From: Lasiosphaeris hirsuta
Taxonomy: Eukaryota > Ascomycota > Sordariomycetes > Sordariales > Lasiosphaeriaceae
Direction: 5' to 3'
DNA length: 64,000 nucleotides
Assembly: GCA_030549175.1 (NCBI GenBank)
Contig: JAUKUA010000008.1
Coordinates: forward strand, 496,001-560,000
The translations under genes and the position numbers were made by a program. The notes under the pieces were generated by a model that had not been told where the DNA came from, did not search any database, and saw only the letters and a list, made by a program, of their open reading frames with translations. Below, one piece after another: positions 1-13,334 of the stretch (within the stretch, counting starts at the first letter, position 1; each line of letters starts with the position of its first letter).

Positions 1-1142
1 ATGTTCTTATCTTAATATAACAAAGAGGTAAGTTTCTTCCGGTATTTCTATTTCTTATCTTAACATTAGAATTTTACATACTATCAACTTGTCGTTAGGC
101 TTCTGTTAAGATTTCTTAGATAGCCCTTCTTTAGAGGTTATGGTTTGAGAGGAGATCTTCGTTTTAGTTAAGTACCGTGTAAAAGTTAATTTTTTAAATA
201 GTTATAACGGTTATTATAAGAATTTGACAAAAGGTATTTTCTATGAACGAGTCATAACTTTTTAGATGATCTATTCCTTATTATAAGATCTTACTTATGT
301 TAGCCTCGATATAAGAGTTTCTTTAACGAGATTGTTAAAGTAGGCCTCAAGTTAATTAAATAGTTCTGAGTTCTTTAGGGTCTATAATACTTCTAGTTAT
401 TAAAGTATTATAAAAGAATTAAGTTGACTTTAGGCTATTATAAACTAATAACTAAATTTTATGTTATGGTAATCTTAATAAGTTTATTTCTTCTTTTAAA
501 TTTAAAAAAGTTTCTTAACTTAAATAAGCTCGGTATTTTATTTCCTAACCTACGCTTCTTATTCTTATAACTATCATACTTATTATTATTTTTGTCTTAT
601 AATTTCTTTATGGAGTACTTTTATATATACGATAATAAGGTTAAGAAATTTTTTACGTTAAGTCATTTAGGTAGTAAACTAAGCTAATTTTTAGTTAACC
701 TCGATATTAAAGGTAATATAAGAAATTTTTAGTTTTTACTAAGTACTTTTAAAAATATATTAATTCGTCTTAACATATTATATTATTAATTAGTAATTAG
801 TGACTAAGGTAATAAACGTTAAAACAAATAAGTTAAGCCTCTCTTTATTCTCACGTATATTATTTATAAAGAAATAAAGTTTTTTATAGGCTTTAGCGAC
901 TTAGTTATTGAAATTAATAAACTATTAAAATAGTTTAATAATAGTTTCTAAGCTTAACGGAAGTGTAAGAAATTTCTTAATAGTTTAGATTTTTATCTTA
1001 GTAAGTTTCTAGATTATAAGATTAATACCGGGAGAGAATTCAGTTTTCTAATCCTAGATTATAGCCGAATATAATATAAGATTACTAGTTATCGTAAATG
1101 ATATAATGGGCAGAAGTATTCTTAGGATAAAGAAAGATTATT
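1..1142 (-). pseudogene. gag N-terminal remnant of copy 1D
   Basis: Aligns over its length with the gag region of copy 1A (24718-25108 plus 26421-27178). Frequent TAA/TAG stops come from RIP-type changes, so no protein can be made. It preserves the uninterrupted version of the site (about 371-400) where copy 1A carries a solo LTR. Confidence 0.7.
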
Positions 1143-2469
1143 TGTAATATAAGTTAGCTTATAAAGGTCTGGGATATAATAACTATAAGGTAAAATATTA
1201 AATAGAGAATTAAACTATAGAGCTTTAACCTTTCTTAACTCTCGACTTAACCATTTAACGAATTATCCTAACAATTACTATTAATTTAATTTAAAGCTTT
1301 TATACGATAGACTTAGAGACTTAATCTTCATAAGGCTAATAAGTATAAGGTCTAATTTAGAAGTTTTAGAACAAAATGGTAAGGGAGTTAACTATTATAA
1401 TATAAAATAATAAAAAGCTAGGAAGAAGGAGGTTCAAGGAGATAGAATGATCTAATAGAAGATAAGACATAATACTTTGTAGTTATAAGTCAGAAAAAAT
1501 AAAAAGGTTCATAAGGTTATATTACCCCTTAGCTTCACTAAAGTCTAGTTAATAATCTTTTTAGGTTTGTCCAAAGAGAACTAGGAAGCTTCTTCCTCTC
1601 GAGGATCCGTTATAGCGTATCTGTTCTTTTATAGAAGGCTATGTATAAGATATAAGGATACCGAAATATCTAAAAGATCTTCCTAGCCGCCCGTCGGTCC
1701 CGAATCTCCTTTCTAGCTACCCGTCTCTTACGCCTTACAAATCAGCGGCTATAAGCTAAATGAAGCCGGCCTATTATACGTCGGTCCATAGCCGGTATTA
1801 GTACTTATTTATACAGCTCTAACGGCATAGTATCTATTACTACAGGTGTTTCTTCACGTCCTTGGTACTTACGTTAGCTATAGTACTATTAGGTTGATTC
1901 TATGTCGGCTGTTACAGTAACGGTTCCCTTTATAACTTATACACGGGGGTCACGGCTACCTGTCACCACTGAAGCTAGACTCCGGAGAACGTTAGGTTCT
2001 AGGTCTTCTAAAGGAATGCTAACGATAGCGGGAAGGTCTATGATTCGAAAGACTAGCTGTAGGGTCTGGGCTGGCTGTGTAGGCCCTGACCACGATGCTA
2101 AGGTTGAGTAGCTTGTCCATAACAAATCTAAAGTCTAATGACGTTGCCTAGCACGGGCGAGATCTATTATACGGCTACTCTAGCTTATGAGTGGTTCTGG
2201 GCATTCCGTCGTAGCCCGTGGGTGCTTAGGAGAATCCGCTGACCTGTGTGCCGGCCGAATAGGCCATTAGCCACACGTAGGATCATGTCCCAAGGTTGAG
2301 TCATGTTGTGGCCATCCTCTGTGGTAGTTCCCTTATCTACATGATCTATGATAGATGTTCGTGGGTCAATGGGTATATGCTTCTTGTGTGTAGTTCGTGC
2401 CGCTGGTATGTTAGCTCGGTCAAGGAGGTCGGTGACCCTGTTGACCTTGGTGAGCCTACCAGTGTGACA
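1143..2469 (-). repeat. Family-1 LTR (5' LTR of 1D)
   Basis: Reverse-oriented LTR of about 1.33 kb. Its right end GTGTGACA is intact; its left end TGTAATATA is the RIP-mutated form of TGTGACATA. The middle and right part is comparatively lightly mutated. Confidence 0.85.
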
Positions 2470-4259
2470 CTACGAGATCTATAATAAGGAACTTCTAATA
2501 ATAATTAACTATTTCTAACGTTAGAGACATTACCTCGAGGGTATTAAATACCGTATCGAAGTCTTCTTAAACTATTAAAATCTAAAATACTTCTAAACCA
2601 TAAAGGTCTTTAACTACCGTTAAGCCTAATAAGCTTAGTAACTTACTACCTTCGATTTTATTATTAATTTCCATTCCGGCATATAGAATGCCAAGGCTAA
2701 TACTTTCTTACGGTATAAAGAGTACCTTCCTAAAGGGAAAGATAAAAACTAGCCGATAACCTCGGTTTTAAATAAGGAACATTTTTCTTATTTAAAAGCT
2801 TCTACATTTATACTTTTAAAAACTTGTCTCTATAGTATTTTAATACCAAAATGAAACAAAGAATTCTTCGAGTAGATTAAATCTATTACTCTTTCGAAAG
2901 AAACATATCAAAAGGCCTTGATTTTCCTTAGAAAAGACATAACTAACAAAGATAAAGTTTTGTTTATAAAGAATTATATTTAAATTATCTACTTTAAATA
3001 TAATACTAAGGTAGTAGGTTATATAGATATAGATAAGACTGTTAAACTTATTAGACAGTACATGTTTTAGTAAAACCTTAAGAAGAACGTCGCTAAGTTT
3101 ATATATTTCTGTTATAAGTATTAAAGTAATAAGCTAAGATGTTATCTCCCTTTTAAACTATTTTTCTTAGAGACTTATTTTAATAGACTTTATAATAGAC
3201 CTTTCTCTCTCTAACGAATATAGTTCTATCTAGGTTATTATCGATACCTTTACTAAAATAACGTATTTTATCTTTTTAAAAGATAATACTAAGAAGACTA
3301 AAGACTTAATTTTCCTCTTTATTCGTAAATGTTAGAAATATCATAACATACCTATTAGTATTATTTCCAATTAGAATTTATAGTTTAATATAAGCCTTTA
3401 ACGTAACTTTCTTAAATATATTGGAGTTAAACTAAGGATATTAACCTTATTTTACCTTAAGATAAATAACTAGATTAAATGTCTTAATTAGTATATTAAG
3501 ACTTACCTCAGAGTCTTTGTTAACTATAAGATAAATAATTAAAATATCATATTACTTATAGCTAAATTTACGTAAAATAACGTTAGATTAACTTCTATTA
3601 ATAACTCTCCCTTTTATGTTAATTACAGTTACTATCTAGCCGTAAATAACCTATTAGATAAGTTTATACGAAATCTATATAACGAAATTATGGCTTATTA
3701 AATAACGACGGTCTATAAAAACCTTTATAAAACCCTTAAAGAATCTCGAGAACGGATAAAGAAGTACGTAGATTAAAAGCGAATGAAAGTACTCTCCTTT
3801 AAAAATAAGTAATTAGTAATACTTAACGTACGGAACATTAGGACCAAGAGACCTTTTAAAAAGCTAGATAGAAAGTTACTTAGCCCGTTTAAAATCTCTA
3901 AGGTAATATCTTTTATAACCGTGAAACTCGAACTCCCGGAGTGTTAGAAGATTTATCTTAACTTTTATATATCTCTTATTAAACCCTTCCGAACCGGCTC
4001 TTAGCTAATCTCTGACCCTATTTAAGTCTTAAAGTAAGTAGGAGATGTTTACTCTAAGGAATTTGTAATAGAGAAAATCATAAACTCCCGTATTAAGAAA
4101 GAAATAATAAAATATCACGTTAAATAGAAGAAATATCCTAATAAGAAAGACTAGACCTAAGAACTTTAGGACTTTTACATTAAATATCTATATGAGCTTA
4201 AGAACCCTAGGGTTACTAACTTAAGAATTCAAGATAAATCCACCTAAGAGAGGAGATGG
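2470..4259 (+). pseudogene. pol C-terminal remnant (RNase H, integrase, chromodomain) of 1X
   Basis: The frame starts inside RNase H (EIYNKELL at about 2475). The integrase core DFIIDLS lies at about 3190 and the VIIDTFTK segment at about 3236. A chromodomain-like KYHVK...KYPNKKD stretch is at about 4113-4160. Many TAA and TAG stops interrupt the frame. This domain order is that of Ty3/Gypsy chromoviruses. It is non-functional. Confidence 0.8.
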
Positions 4260-5576
4260 TATTATATTAGTAAGCTTACCTAGGTTAATAAGATTATTAA
4301 CCTCCTTAACTAAGTTATATTACCGATATAAACTATACGTTTACCTACTAATTTACGAATTTAACATAGAAAAAGGAACTATTATAAAAGATAGTTATAA
4401 TATAACTTAACCTCGGGATATAATCCTATATATAGCTAATAACCTATTCAGCTAGTATATAAGTTAGCAGAATCTCCTGAGTACCTACGAATTACGATAA
4501 AATATCTAAAACTACTCATAAGTTAAAGTAGCTATATAACAGATCTCGTCTATACCAGGTAACGTCATTAGACTTTAGATTTGTTATAGATAAGCTACTT
4601 AATCTTAGTATCGTAATCAGGGCTTATATAGTCAGCTAAGATCTTATAGCTAGTCTTTCAAATTATAGACCTTCCCGCTATCGTTAGTATTTCTTTAAAA
4701 GACCTAAAAACCTAATGTTCACTGAAGTTTAGCTTCAGTAGTAACAAATAGCTACGATCTCCGTGTATAAGTCATAAAAGACACCGTTACTATAACAATC
4801 GATATAGGGATTAACCTAACAATACTGTAGCTAACATAAGTACTAAGGACGTGAAGGAATATCTATAGTAATACATACTATGTTACTAAAGCTATATAGA
4901 TAAGTACTAATACCGGCCGCAGACCGACGTATGATAGGCCGGCTTTATTTAGCTTATAACCACGGATTTATAGGGTACGAGAGACAGGCGGCTAAAAAGG
5001 AGATTTGGGACTAACAAGCGGCTAAGAGGATCCTTTAGGTATTTTAATATCCTTATATCTTATACATAGCCTTCCATAAGTAGGACAGGTATACTACGAT
5101 AGATCCTCGAGAGGAAGAAGCTTCCTAGTTCTCTTTAGACAAACTTAGAAAGATTATTAGCTAAACTTCAGTGAAGCTAAGGGATAATATAACCTTATAA
5201 ACCCTTCTGTTTCTCCTAACTTATAACTACGAAGTATTATGTCTTATCTCCTGTTAGATCATTCTATCTCTCTGAACCTTCTTCTCCCTAGCTCTCTACC
5301 ACTTTGTATTATGACAGTTAACTTCCTTACCGTTTCGTTCTAAAGCTCTAAATCGGACCTTGTGCTTATTAGCCTTACGAAGATCAACTCCCTAAGTTCG
5401 TCATATGAAAGCTCTGAACTAGACCAATAGTAATTGTTGGGGTGGTTTGTTGAACGGTTGAGTCGAGAGCTTGGAAAAGGTTAAAGCTCTACAGTTTGAC
5501 TCTCCATTTGATATCTTACCTTATGGTTGTCACACCCCAGACCTTTGTGAGCTGGCCTGTGTCACAGGTTAACTAA
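4260..5576 (+). repeat. Family-1 LTR (3' LTR of 1X)
   Basis: Begins TATTATATTAGTAAGC, a C-to-T/G-to-A version of TGTCACACTGGTAGGC, and ends with intact CTGTGTCACA. Length 1317 bp. It is preceded by a purine-rich tract (about 4246-4258) in the polypurine-tract position. Confidence 0.85.
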
Positions 5577-7600
5577 AAACTAGCTTAATTTATTACTTAA
5601 ATAGCTTAATATAAAAAATCTCTTAACTTTATTATCATATAAACTAAGATACTCTATAAGGAAATTACTAAGTAAAAATAATAATAAGTATAGTAAGTAT
5701 AAAAATAGAAATTATAAGCTAGGAAATAAAATGCCGAGTTTATCTAGGTTAAGGAACTTCTTCGTACCTAAGAAAAAAAATAAGCTTGTTAAAACCGTTA
5801 TAATATAAAACTTAGCTATTAGTTTATTATAGCCTAGAGCTAACTTAATTTACTTATAGCTTTATAGTAATTCAAAGTATTATAAATTCCAAAAGATTAA
5901 AAACTATTTAATTAACTTAAAGTTTATTCTATTAAGAAAGCTTTCGTATTTAAGTTAACTAAAGTAAGATCTTATAATAAGGAATAAATCATCTAAAGAG
6001 TTATGACCTAATTATAAAAAATATCTTTTGTTAAACCCTTATGATAGATATTATAACTGTTTAAAAAATTAACTTCTATATAATACTTTAACTAAAACGA
6101 AGACATTCTTTCTAACTACAACCTTTAATAAAAAGTAACCTAAGAAGTCTTGATATAAGCCTAGAGAAAAGTCGATAATATATAAAACTCTGATACCAAG
6201 ATAAAAAATAAAAATATTAAAAGAAATTTATCTCTTTATTATATTAAGATAGAAACTTTACTATCTTTTAACAACAGTAATAACAACGACTTAGATAATA
6301 ATTTATATTATATAAGTCTACCTCCCGGTTTCTCCGGACTATTAAGAAGCTTACTAAAACTTCTGAAACCCCTAGGACCTTTTGGTCCAGACCTTCGGAA
6401 CTTATTATCATAACTACTCAATCTTATAGTAGTTCTTTTCGACCTTATATATATAAACTAGGCTCTAATATAAAATGACATAGCTATAATTTATAAATCC
6501 CATAGTTAAGATACCGCCGTAACTATAATAAAACTTAAGAAATATAATAAGAAAGATAAAAGTAAGTTTAAGACATAGTATCGTTTTGTTAAAGAGTACT
6601 TTAATATCTATAAACGAAACTTCCTCAATAACAAAGTTAAGATTAGTTTTATTAGTATCCTTACAAAAGATATTATCTTCGAATGGTATTAAAAATAAAG
6701 AACTTAAATTAAAAAGCTTAGCTTAGTAAATTAGTAAAACAACTATGTTACTACTATTGTCGAATGATTCCGTGACCTAGTATATAAAGCTAAGGATTAT
6801 AAATCTATAAAAGCCTTAACCTATCATACAGATATAAATAAGTACGTAATAAAGTTCTATAAGCTTAATCATACTATCGACTTAAGTAGCTAGGCCTTAT
6901 AATTACTAGTTATAAATACTATCTCTAAAGTTATAATAAACTTAATCTATTTATATACGGAACATCTCCTTCCCGACGATACTAACTTCTTTAAAGTAGT
7001 CGTTATAGCCAGTTTAATTTATAAAGACAAAATGAAAAACTACGAAATTAATCATAAGGCTAAGTAGAGAAAGGGAAAGTTTACTTCGAATAATAAGAAA
7101 CGTTCAAAGAGAGATAATTATAGAAAGAAAACTAATATCTTTAGTTCCTATTTTAGTCTAGTACTCGTTAATAAAGTTAAAATTGGCCCGAAGTAAATGT
7201 AATAGGACTAAGAAAATAAGACTTTGGTACTTACCTAGACTAAGTACTAGTAGACTTATAAAGAAGTTACTACTAAGATCGACCTAACCGATATTAATAA
7301 ACATAAGGTAAGTAAGAGATATTACCGTTGTAGACAATAAGGTTATAATACCCTCGAGTATTATAATAAGAAAACTAAGGATAGTAAGGATATTTTTAGA
7401 CTACTTAGAAAAATCTCTAAAGCTAAGATAAACATAAAACGAAGAAGGGATAACGATGAGAAACATAAAAATACCATGTCTTAACCTCTTAAGAAGGTTA
7501 AGGTCTTTATAATAATAAAGAAAGACTATTCTAAGCTTTTTCCTTAAATTATTAAACTATCTGATAGTAATGATATATCGGATTTTTAACTAATATCCCA
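5577..7600 (+). pseudogene. gag remnant of 1C
   Basis: Collinear with 36331-38350 of copy 1B. Near the 3' end, at about 7319-7372, is a CCHC zinc-knuckle remnant reading RYYRCRQ-stop-GYNTLEYY. The first and last cysteines and the histidine have become tyrosine (TGT to TAT, CAT to TAT). Stops are frequent, so it is not translatable. Confidence 0.7.
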
Positions 7601-10600
7601 AACCTCGTGACATCGGGATTTACGTCTTATCATATCGTAATCTCTATTAAGAAACGTACCTATGATTACGACTGTATTAAAGAGCCTTCTCTTAAGAAGG
7701 CTAAACGTAACTATAAACTATATTATAGAAACTATAAGATTGTTTTTATAACGATTATTTATTATAGAGCTAAGAAAATCTCTGTCTAAGTACTTCTTAA
7801 TCCTAAAGCTTTAAGCCTAGTCATAAGTAAAGACCTTATTAAGAAATAAAATATCTTTCATATACTTAGGACGATCTTAAAACCTTTAGAAGTTTTTAAT
7901 AGAATTATCAACCTTAATTTAGGTAAGAAATATACTAAGGAAATCGTCTTACGATACTAAGTAAAATACTTCTTTTATATTATGTTCGAAATCTCTCCCC
8001 TTGATATAAAATATAATATCCTTTTACTGTATTAGTTAGTAGCTATAATGGTACTAGCTAGAATACTTATGAGATTTTAACATAGTAAAAGTAACCTTTA
8101 TCTTAGACTATTAACACTAAAACTATACCTTTCTTATAATCTTAAGAAATAAGGGCTTAATCATTAATGTTATTAAATCTTATAATATAAAAATCTCCGA
8201 CAGATTTAAGATATTTATACCATTAGTGTCTCTTAAAGTGGCCTAATAACTTTTAGACTATTAGTTATAAGACTATATAATTAATATTGTCGGAGATAAA
8301 AAAATTCTATAGAAACTTCTTTATTCTATGTCACCCTTAGAAAAGAAGATCCTTTATAAATAGCTAGACTAAATACTTAAGAAAGGGAAAATATAAAAAT
8401 TAAAGTTACCTTATTCTTTACTTATCTTCTTTATAAATAAGGAAATATTTATAGAAAAGGTAACTAATAGAAATCTAGAGAATCTCTAACCTACAGTCGA
8501 TTATTAAAAGATTAATAATTAAACTATAAAGAATCGCTATCTATTACCTCTTATTACCGAACTTTAAGATACATTCGTTAGATTTATTATCTTTATAAAG
8601 ATAGATTCAAAGTTAGGTTTTAACTTAATTTAGATAAAAGAAGGCTACGAATAGAAAATAACGTTTCAAACTTATTATAGTCTTTTGAAGTTTAACATAA
8701 TATCCTTCGGCCTTACTAATATATCTACTATCTTCTAAGATATAATAAATTATATCTTTCGAGATTTTATCAATTAAGGCCTCTTATCTTACATTGACAA
8801 TCTCCTTATTTATATAAGCTTTCAAAGAATATATGATAAAATCATTATTAAAGTTCTTAAGTAACTTTAAAGGTATAACTTCGCTATTAATCTTTCTAAA
8901 TATATATAAAATACTAAGGAACTAGAATATCTAAGTTATATTATCAACATTAAAGATATCGTAATATTAAAGGGTAAGGTTAAATATATCTTTTTATAAG
9001 AATAGCTAAGATTAATAAAAAAAGTTTCATAATTTAATAGATTTATAAATTTCTATAAATATTATATTAAAGGTTACTTATATATTATAAAGTCTCATAT
9101 TAACTTTACTAACCTAACTTAGAAATCTTAGATATAGAACAATTAGATAAATATAACATTTAAAGTGTTAAAGAAAGTCTTTATAAAAGCCCCTGTCCTA
9201 GTCTATTTTAATCTTAATAAACTACTTATTATCAAATCTAACAATTTAGATTATACGTTAGAAAGGATAATATCATAAAAGTAAGATAATAGTAAAATTT
9301 ATCTTATGGCATTTTATTTAAGGAAGTTAATCTCTATAGAAATTAACTACGAGATCTATAATAAGAAACTATTAGTGATAGTTAACTGTTTTTAACATTA
9401 GAGATATGATCTTAAGGACGTTAAATACTATATCGAAGTCTTCTCGGACTATTATAATCTAAAATACTTCTAAACTACGAAGGTTCTTAACCACTACTAA
9501 GCCCAATAGGCTTAATAACTTGTAACCTTCGACTTCGTTATAAATTTCCGTTTTAATACATAGAATGTTAAGGTAGATACTTTCTTATGGTATAAAGAAT
9601 ATCTTCTTAAAGGGGGAGATAAAAACTAGTCGATAACCTCGGTTTTAAACAAGGAACAATTTTTCTATTTAAAGGCTTTAACGTTTATACTCTCAAAAGC
9701 TCGTCTATATAATATTCCGATACTAAAATAAAACAAAGAGTTCCTCGAATAAATTAAAACAGTTACTTTAATAGACGAAAGGTATTAAAAGGCCTTAGTT
9801 ACTCTTAGAAAAGATGCAACTAATAAAGTTAAAGTTTCATTTATGAAAAATCGCATTTAGATCTTTAACAATAAGAAACTAAAGATCTAAACTATATACT
9901 TTAAATACGATATTAAAGTAGTAGGTTACATAGATATAGATAAGACTATTAAACTTATTAGACGGCATATATACTGATAAAACCTTAAGAAGGACGTCAC
10001 TAAGTTTATATACTCTTGCTATAAGTGTCAAAGTAATAAGCTAAGACGTTACTTTCCTTTTAGACTACTTTATCTTATCGAGTTAATATACTTTCCTTAG
10101 AAACTTATTTCGATAAACTTTATAACGGACCTTTCTTTCTTTAACGGATATAGTTCTATCTAAGTTGTTATTAATATCTTTATTAAAATAATATATTTTA
10201 TACCTTTGAAAGATAACGTTAAGAAGATAAATGACTTAATCTTAATCTTTACCTACGAATATTAGAAATATTACGATATATCTACTAGTATTATCTCTAA
10301 TTAAGATTTATAGTTTAACATAAGACTATAATATAACTTTCTTAAATATATAAGAATTAAGCTTAGAATATTAACCTCGTTTTACTTCGAGATAAATAGC
10401 TAGATAAAACGTCTTAACTAATATATCAAAGCCTATCTTAGAACCTTTATTAATTATAAGATAAATAACTAAGGTATCTTGTTACTTATAGCTAAATTCG
10501 TGTAGAATAATACTAGATTAACTTTTATTAATAGCTCTCCTTTCTATACTAACTATAGTTATTATCTAGCTGTAAACAATTTATTAGATAAGTCTATATA

Positions 10601-11219
10601 CAACCCGTATAACAAAATGATAACTTACTAAATAACGATAGTCTATGAAAATCTTTATAAAACGCTTAAAGAATCTTAAGAACAGATAAAGAAGTACGTA
10701 GATTAAAAATGAACGGAAGTATCTTCCTTTGAGAAAAAGTAATTAGTAATACTTAACGTAAGAAACATTAAGACTAAGAGACTATCTAAGAAGCTAGATA
10801 AAAAGTTACTCGGCCTATTTAAGATCTTTAAGGTAGTATCTTTTACAACCGTGAAACTTAAACTTCCGAAACGTTAGAAGATTTATCTTACCTTTTATAT
10901 ATCTCTTATTAAACCTTTCTAAACCGTCTTTTAGCCGATCCCTAACCTTATTTAGGTCCTAGAGTAAATAGGAGACGTTTACCTTAAGGAATTTATAGTA
11001 AAGGAAATCATAAACTCCTATATTGAAAAAGGGATAGTAAAATATTTCGTTAAATGGGATAAATATCCCGAAAAGAAAGATTAAACTTAGAAACTATATA
11101 AGTACTTCTTTAACATTTAAAAGCTCTAATACTTCTATGTTAAGTATTTATATAAGCTTAAGGGTCTTAGGATTATTAACTTAGAGATTTGGGGTAAATC
11201 TACTTAAAAGGAGAGATAG
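7601..11219 (+). pseudogene. pol remnant of 1C (protease, RT, RNase H, integrase, chromodomain)
   Basis: Protease N-terminal segment at about 7607-7850, open for 60 codons, then VLLNPKA where copy 1B reads VLLDPGA. The RT active-site box is YIDN at 8790-8801 instead of YIDD, a GAC-to-AAT style loss of the second aspartate. RNase H follows at about 9340-9560 and the integrase core DFI-TDL at about 10110-10190. A chromodomain stretch VKYFVKWDKYPEKKD lies at about 11037-11084. Dozens of in-frame stops make it dead. Confidence 0.8.
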
Positions 11220-12523
11220 TATTATATTAGTAAGCTTCCTTAGGTTAATAGGGTTATTAACCTTCTTAACTAAGTTATATTATGAGTATATATATATATA
11301 GACCTATTAACCTATAGATTAATGTAAAGAAGGGAACTATCATAGAGGATAGCTATAATATAATTTAATCTTAGGACATACTCTTACATATAGCTAATTG
11401 TTTATTTAGTCAGTATATAGGTTAGTAGATTTTTCTAAGTACCTACGAGTAATAATGAAATACCTAGAACTACTTATAAGTTAAAGTAGTTATATAATAG
11501 ATTTTACCTGTACTAAGTAACGTTAGTAAACTTTAGATTTGTTATAGATAAGCTACTTAACCTTAATATTATAATCAAGGCTTATATAATCAGCTAAGAT
11601 CTTATAGTTAGTCTTTTAAATTATAAATCTTCTTATCATTATTAATATTCCTTTAGAAGACTTAGAACCTAACGTTCTCTAGAGACTAGCTTTAGTAGTA
11701 ACAAGTAGCTACGACTTCTCCGTATATAAGTTACAAAGGAAACCGTTATTATGACAGCTAACATGAGATCGACCTAATAGTACTATAGCCAACATAAGTA
11801 CTAAGGACGTAAAGGAACATTTGTAACAATAGACACTTTACCACTTAAGCTATATAGATAAGTACTAATATCGGCCGTAGACTAACGTATTATGGGCCGG
11901 CTTCACTTAGCTTATAGCCGTGGATTTATAGGACGTAAGAGACGGGTAGCTAGAAAGGAGATTCGGAACCGACGGACGATTAGAAAGATTCTTCGGGTAT
12001 TTTAATATCTTTATATCTTATACGTAGCCTTCTATAAAAGAACAGGTATATCGCGATAGATCCTCGAGAGAAAGAAGCTTCCCAGTTCTCTTTGGACAAA
12101 CTTAGAAAGATTATCAACTGAACTTTAGTAAAGCTAAGGAATAATATAACCTAGTGAACCCTTCTGTTTCTTCTAACTTACAACCCTAAAGTATTATGTC
12201 TTGTCTTCTGTTAGATCGTTCCATCTCCCTAAACCTCCTTCTCCCTAGCTCTCTACTACTTTACATTGTAATAGTTAACTCCCTTACCGTTCTGTTCTAA
12301 AGCTCTAAATCGGACCTTGTGCTTATCAACCTTGCGAAGATCAACTCCTTGAGTTTGTTGTATGAAAGCTCTGAACTAGACCAATAGTAATTGTCAGGGT
12401 GGTTCGTTGAACGGTTAAGTCGAGAGTTAGGAAAAGGTTAAAGCTCTGTAGTTTGATTCTGTAGTTGATATCTCACCTTGTGGTTATTACACCCTAGACC
12501 TTCGTGGGCTAGCCTGTGTCACA
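11220..12523 (+). repeat. Family-1 LTR (3' LTR of 1C)
   Basis: 1304 bp, TATTATATTAGTAAGC at the start and GCCTGTGTCACA at the end. The left half is strongly RIP-mutated and the right half only lightly. Confidence 0.85.
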
Positions 12524-13334
12524 GTACGTTATAGCCTCTTACGTTCGTATGGAGATAAGGCTTATAAGTCTTATTATAACTCGTAACTTTATAAGATAAT
12601 TTAATACTATATAACTTATAGCGAGAATAACTAACGGATATTATGATTCCAAAGATTAAGATAAAGTCAGTAAAGTCGTAGCGATAAGTAGTAAAGAAAC
12701 AAGGTTTCTTAATAAAACAATAGTTAGGTATGATAGAGGAAGAAAAAAAAAACAACTTACCCCGTAGTCCTTTGTAGAAAAAGAACCTAAGAGAAGGAAG
12801 TACGTATCATATCTTACCTTGTGCTAAGAGGTCACATAATATGAAATAAGTGATTAGATAATAAAATACCTAATCATACAAGGATACTCTTACATTCCCT
12901 TTGCTCTTTAACAGAGTAACAAAGTAAGTAGAGTAAGATACTCTTACGCTTCCTTTACTCTTTAACAAAGTAACAGAGTAAGTAGAGTAAGATACTCTCA
13001 CACTCCTTTTACTCTTTAATAGAATAACAAAGCAAGTAGGTCAAAAGAATATAAGCTAATTAGTATGACTATCTACTGGATAGATAAATAGTTAAAGTAT
13101 CAGATACCTCGGTACGTGAGGATTCCTATTTCTCACGTAAGTAATTTATATTCTACTGTGTCCTAAAGTATAACTACTATAGTGACAATAATCTGTTTGA
13201 CAGAGTGTGAAAATCCCCGTCCAAGACACTTATCTTTATTACGATTAATTTCCCCTTACACCATAATCGACCTAGGTGTTCTACCTTACGATCTATCATT
13301 TAACACTACGTACCCCGGTACCTAGTGCACAGGT
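12524..13334. other. Unassigned AT-rich DNA
   Basis: No coding frame or recognisable transposon domain on either strand. It is not similar to the other repeats in the window, apart from holding the short tandem array described separately. The patch at 13200-13330 is less AT-rich than its surroundings. Confidence 0.5.
12883..13044. repeat. Three tandem copies of a 54-bp unit
   Basis: Units at 12883-12936, 12937-12990 and 12991-13044, each opening with GATACTCT. Copies differ by a few mostly C/T or G/A changes. Each unit contains a dyad of the form TTACTCT...AGAGTAA around CTTTAACA. Confidence 0.85.

Larger units (their letters stand above)
1..2469 (-). mobile_element. Family-1 Ty3/Gypsy copy 1D, 5' part
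   Basis: Minus-strand element whose 5' LTR is 1143-2469 and whose gag runs leftward out of the window (1-1142). The same order and sequence occur in the complete minus-strand copy at 18459-28491. The element entered the RNase H region of copy 1X: directly after its right end the host resumes at CTACG (2470-2474), in register with the uninterrupted copy near 40097. The other end and its target duplication lie outside the window. Confidence 0.85.
2470..5576 (+). mobile_element. Family-1 copy 1X, 3' part
   Basis: Plus-strand 3' half of a family-1 element: RNase H, integrase, chromodomain, then the 3' LTR. Its left part is displaced outside the window by copy 1D. At its right end the sequence jumps into the interior of another family-1 copy (GGTTA at 5577), matching position about 36331 of copy 1B. 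So 1X sits inside copy 1C. Confidence 0.8.
5577..12523 (+). mobile_element. Family-1 copy 1C (5' end displaced)
   Basis: Interior from about 460 bp into the element through to the 3' LTR. Its 5' LTR and first gag segment must lie left of the window, beyond nested 1X and 1D. It carries gag, protease, RT, RNase H, integrase and chromodomain remnants in the same order as copy 1B. The five bases after its 3' LTR are GTACG; the matching left duplication cannot be seen. Confidence 0.8.

Noticed and set aside
1902..2111. Short open frame in a reverse LTR, with a similar one at 19213-19422.
   Set aside because: Both are the same antisense LTR segment; it is closed in other copies and has no coding context.
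12883..13044. CRISPR-like periodic array.
   Set aside because: Units are directly abutting tandem repeats with no unique spacers, and the DNA is fungal.
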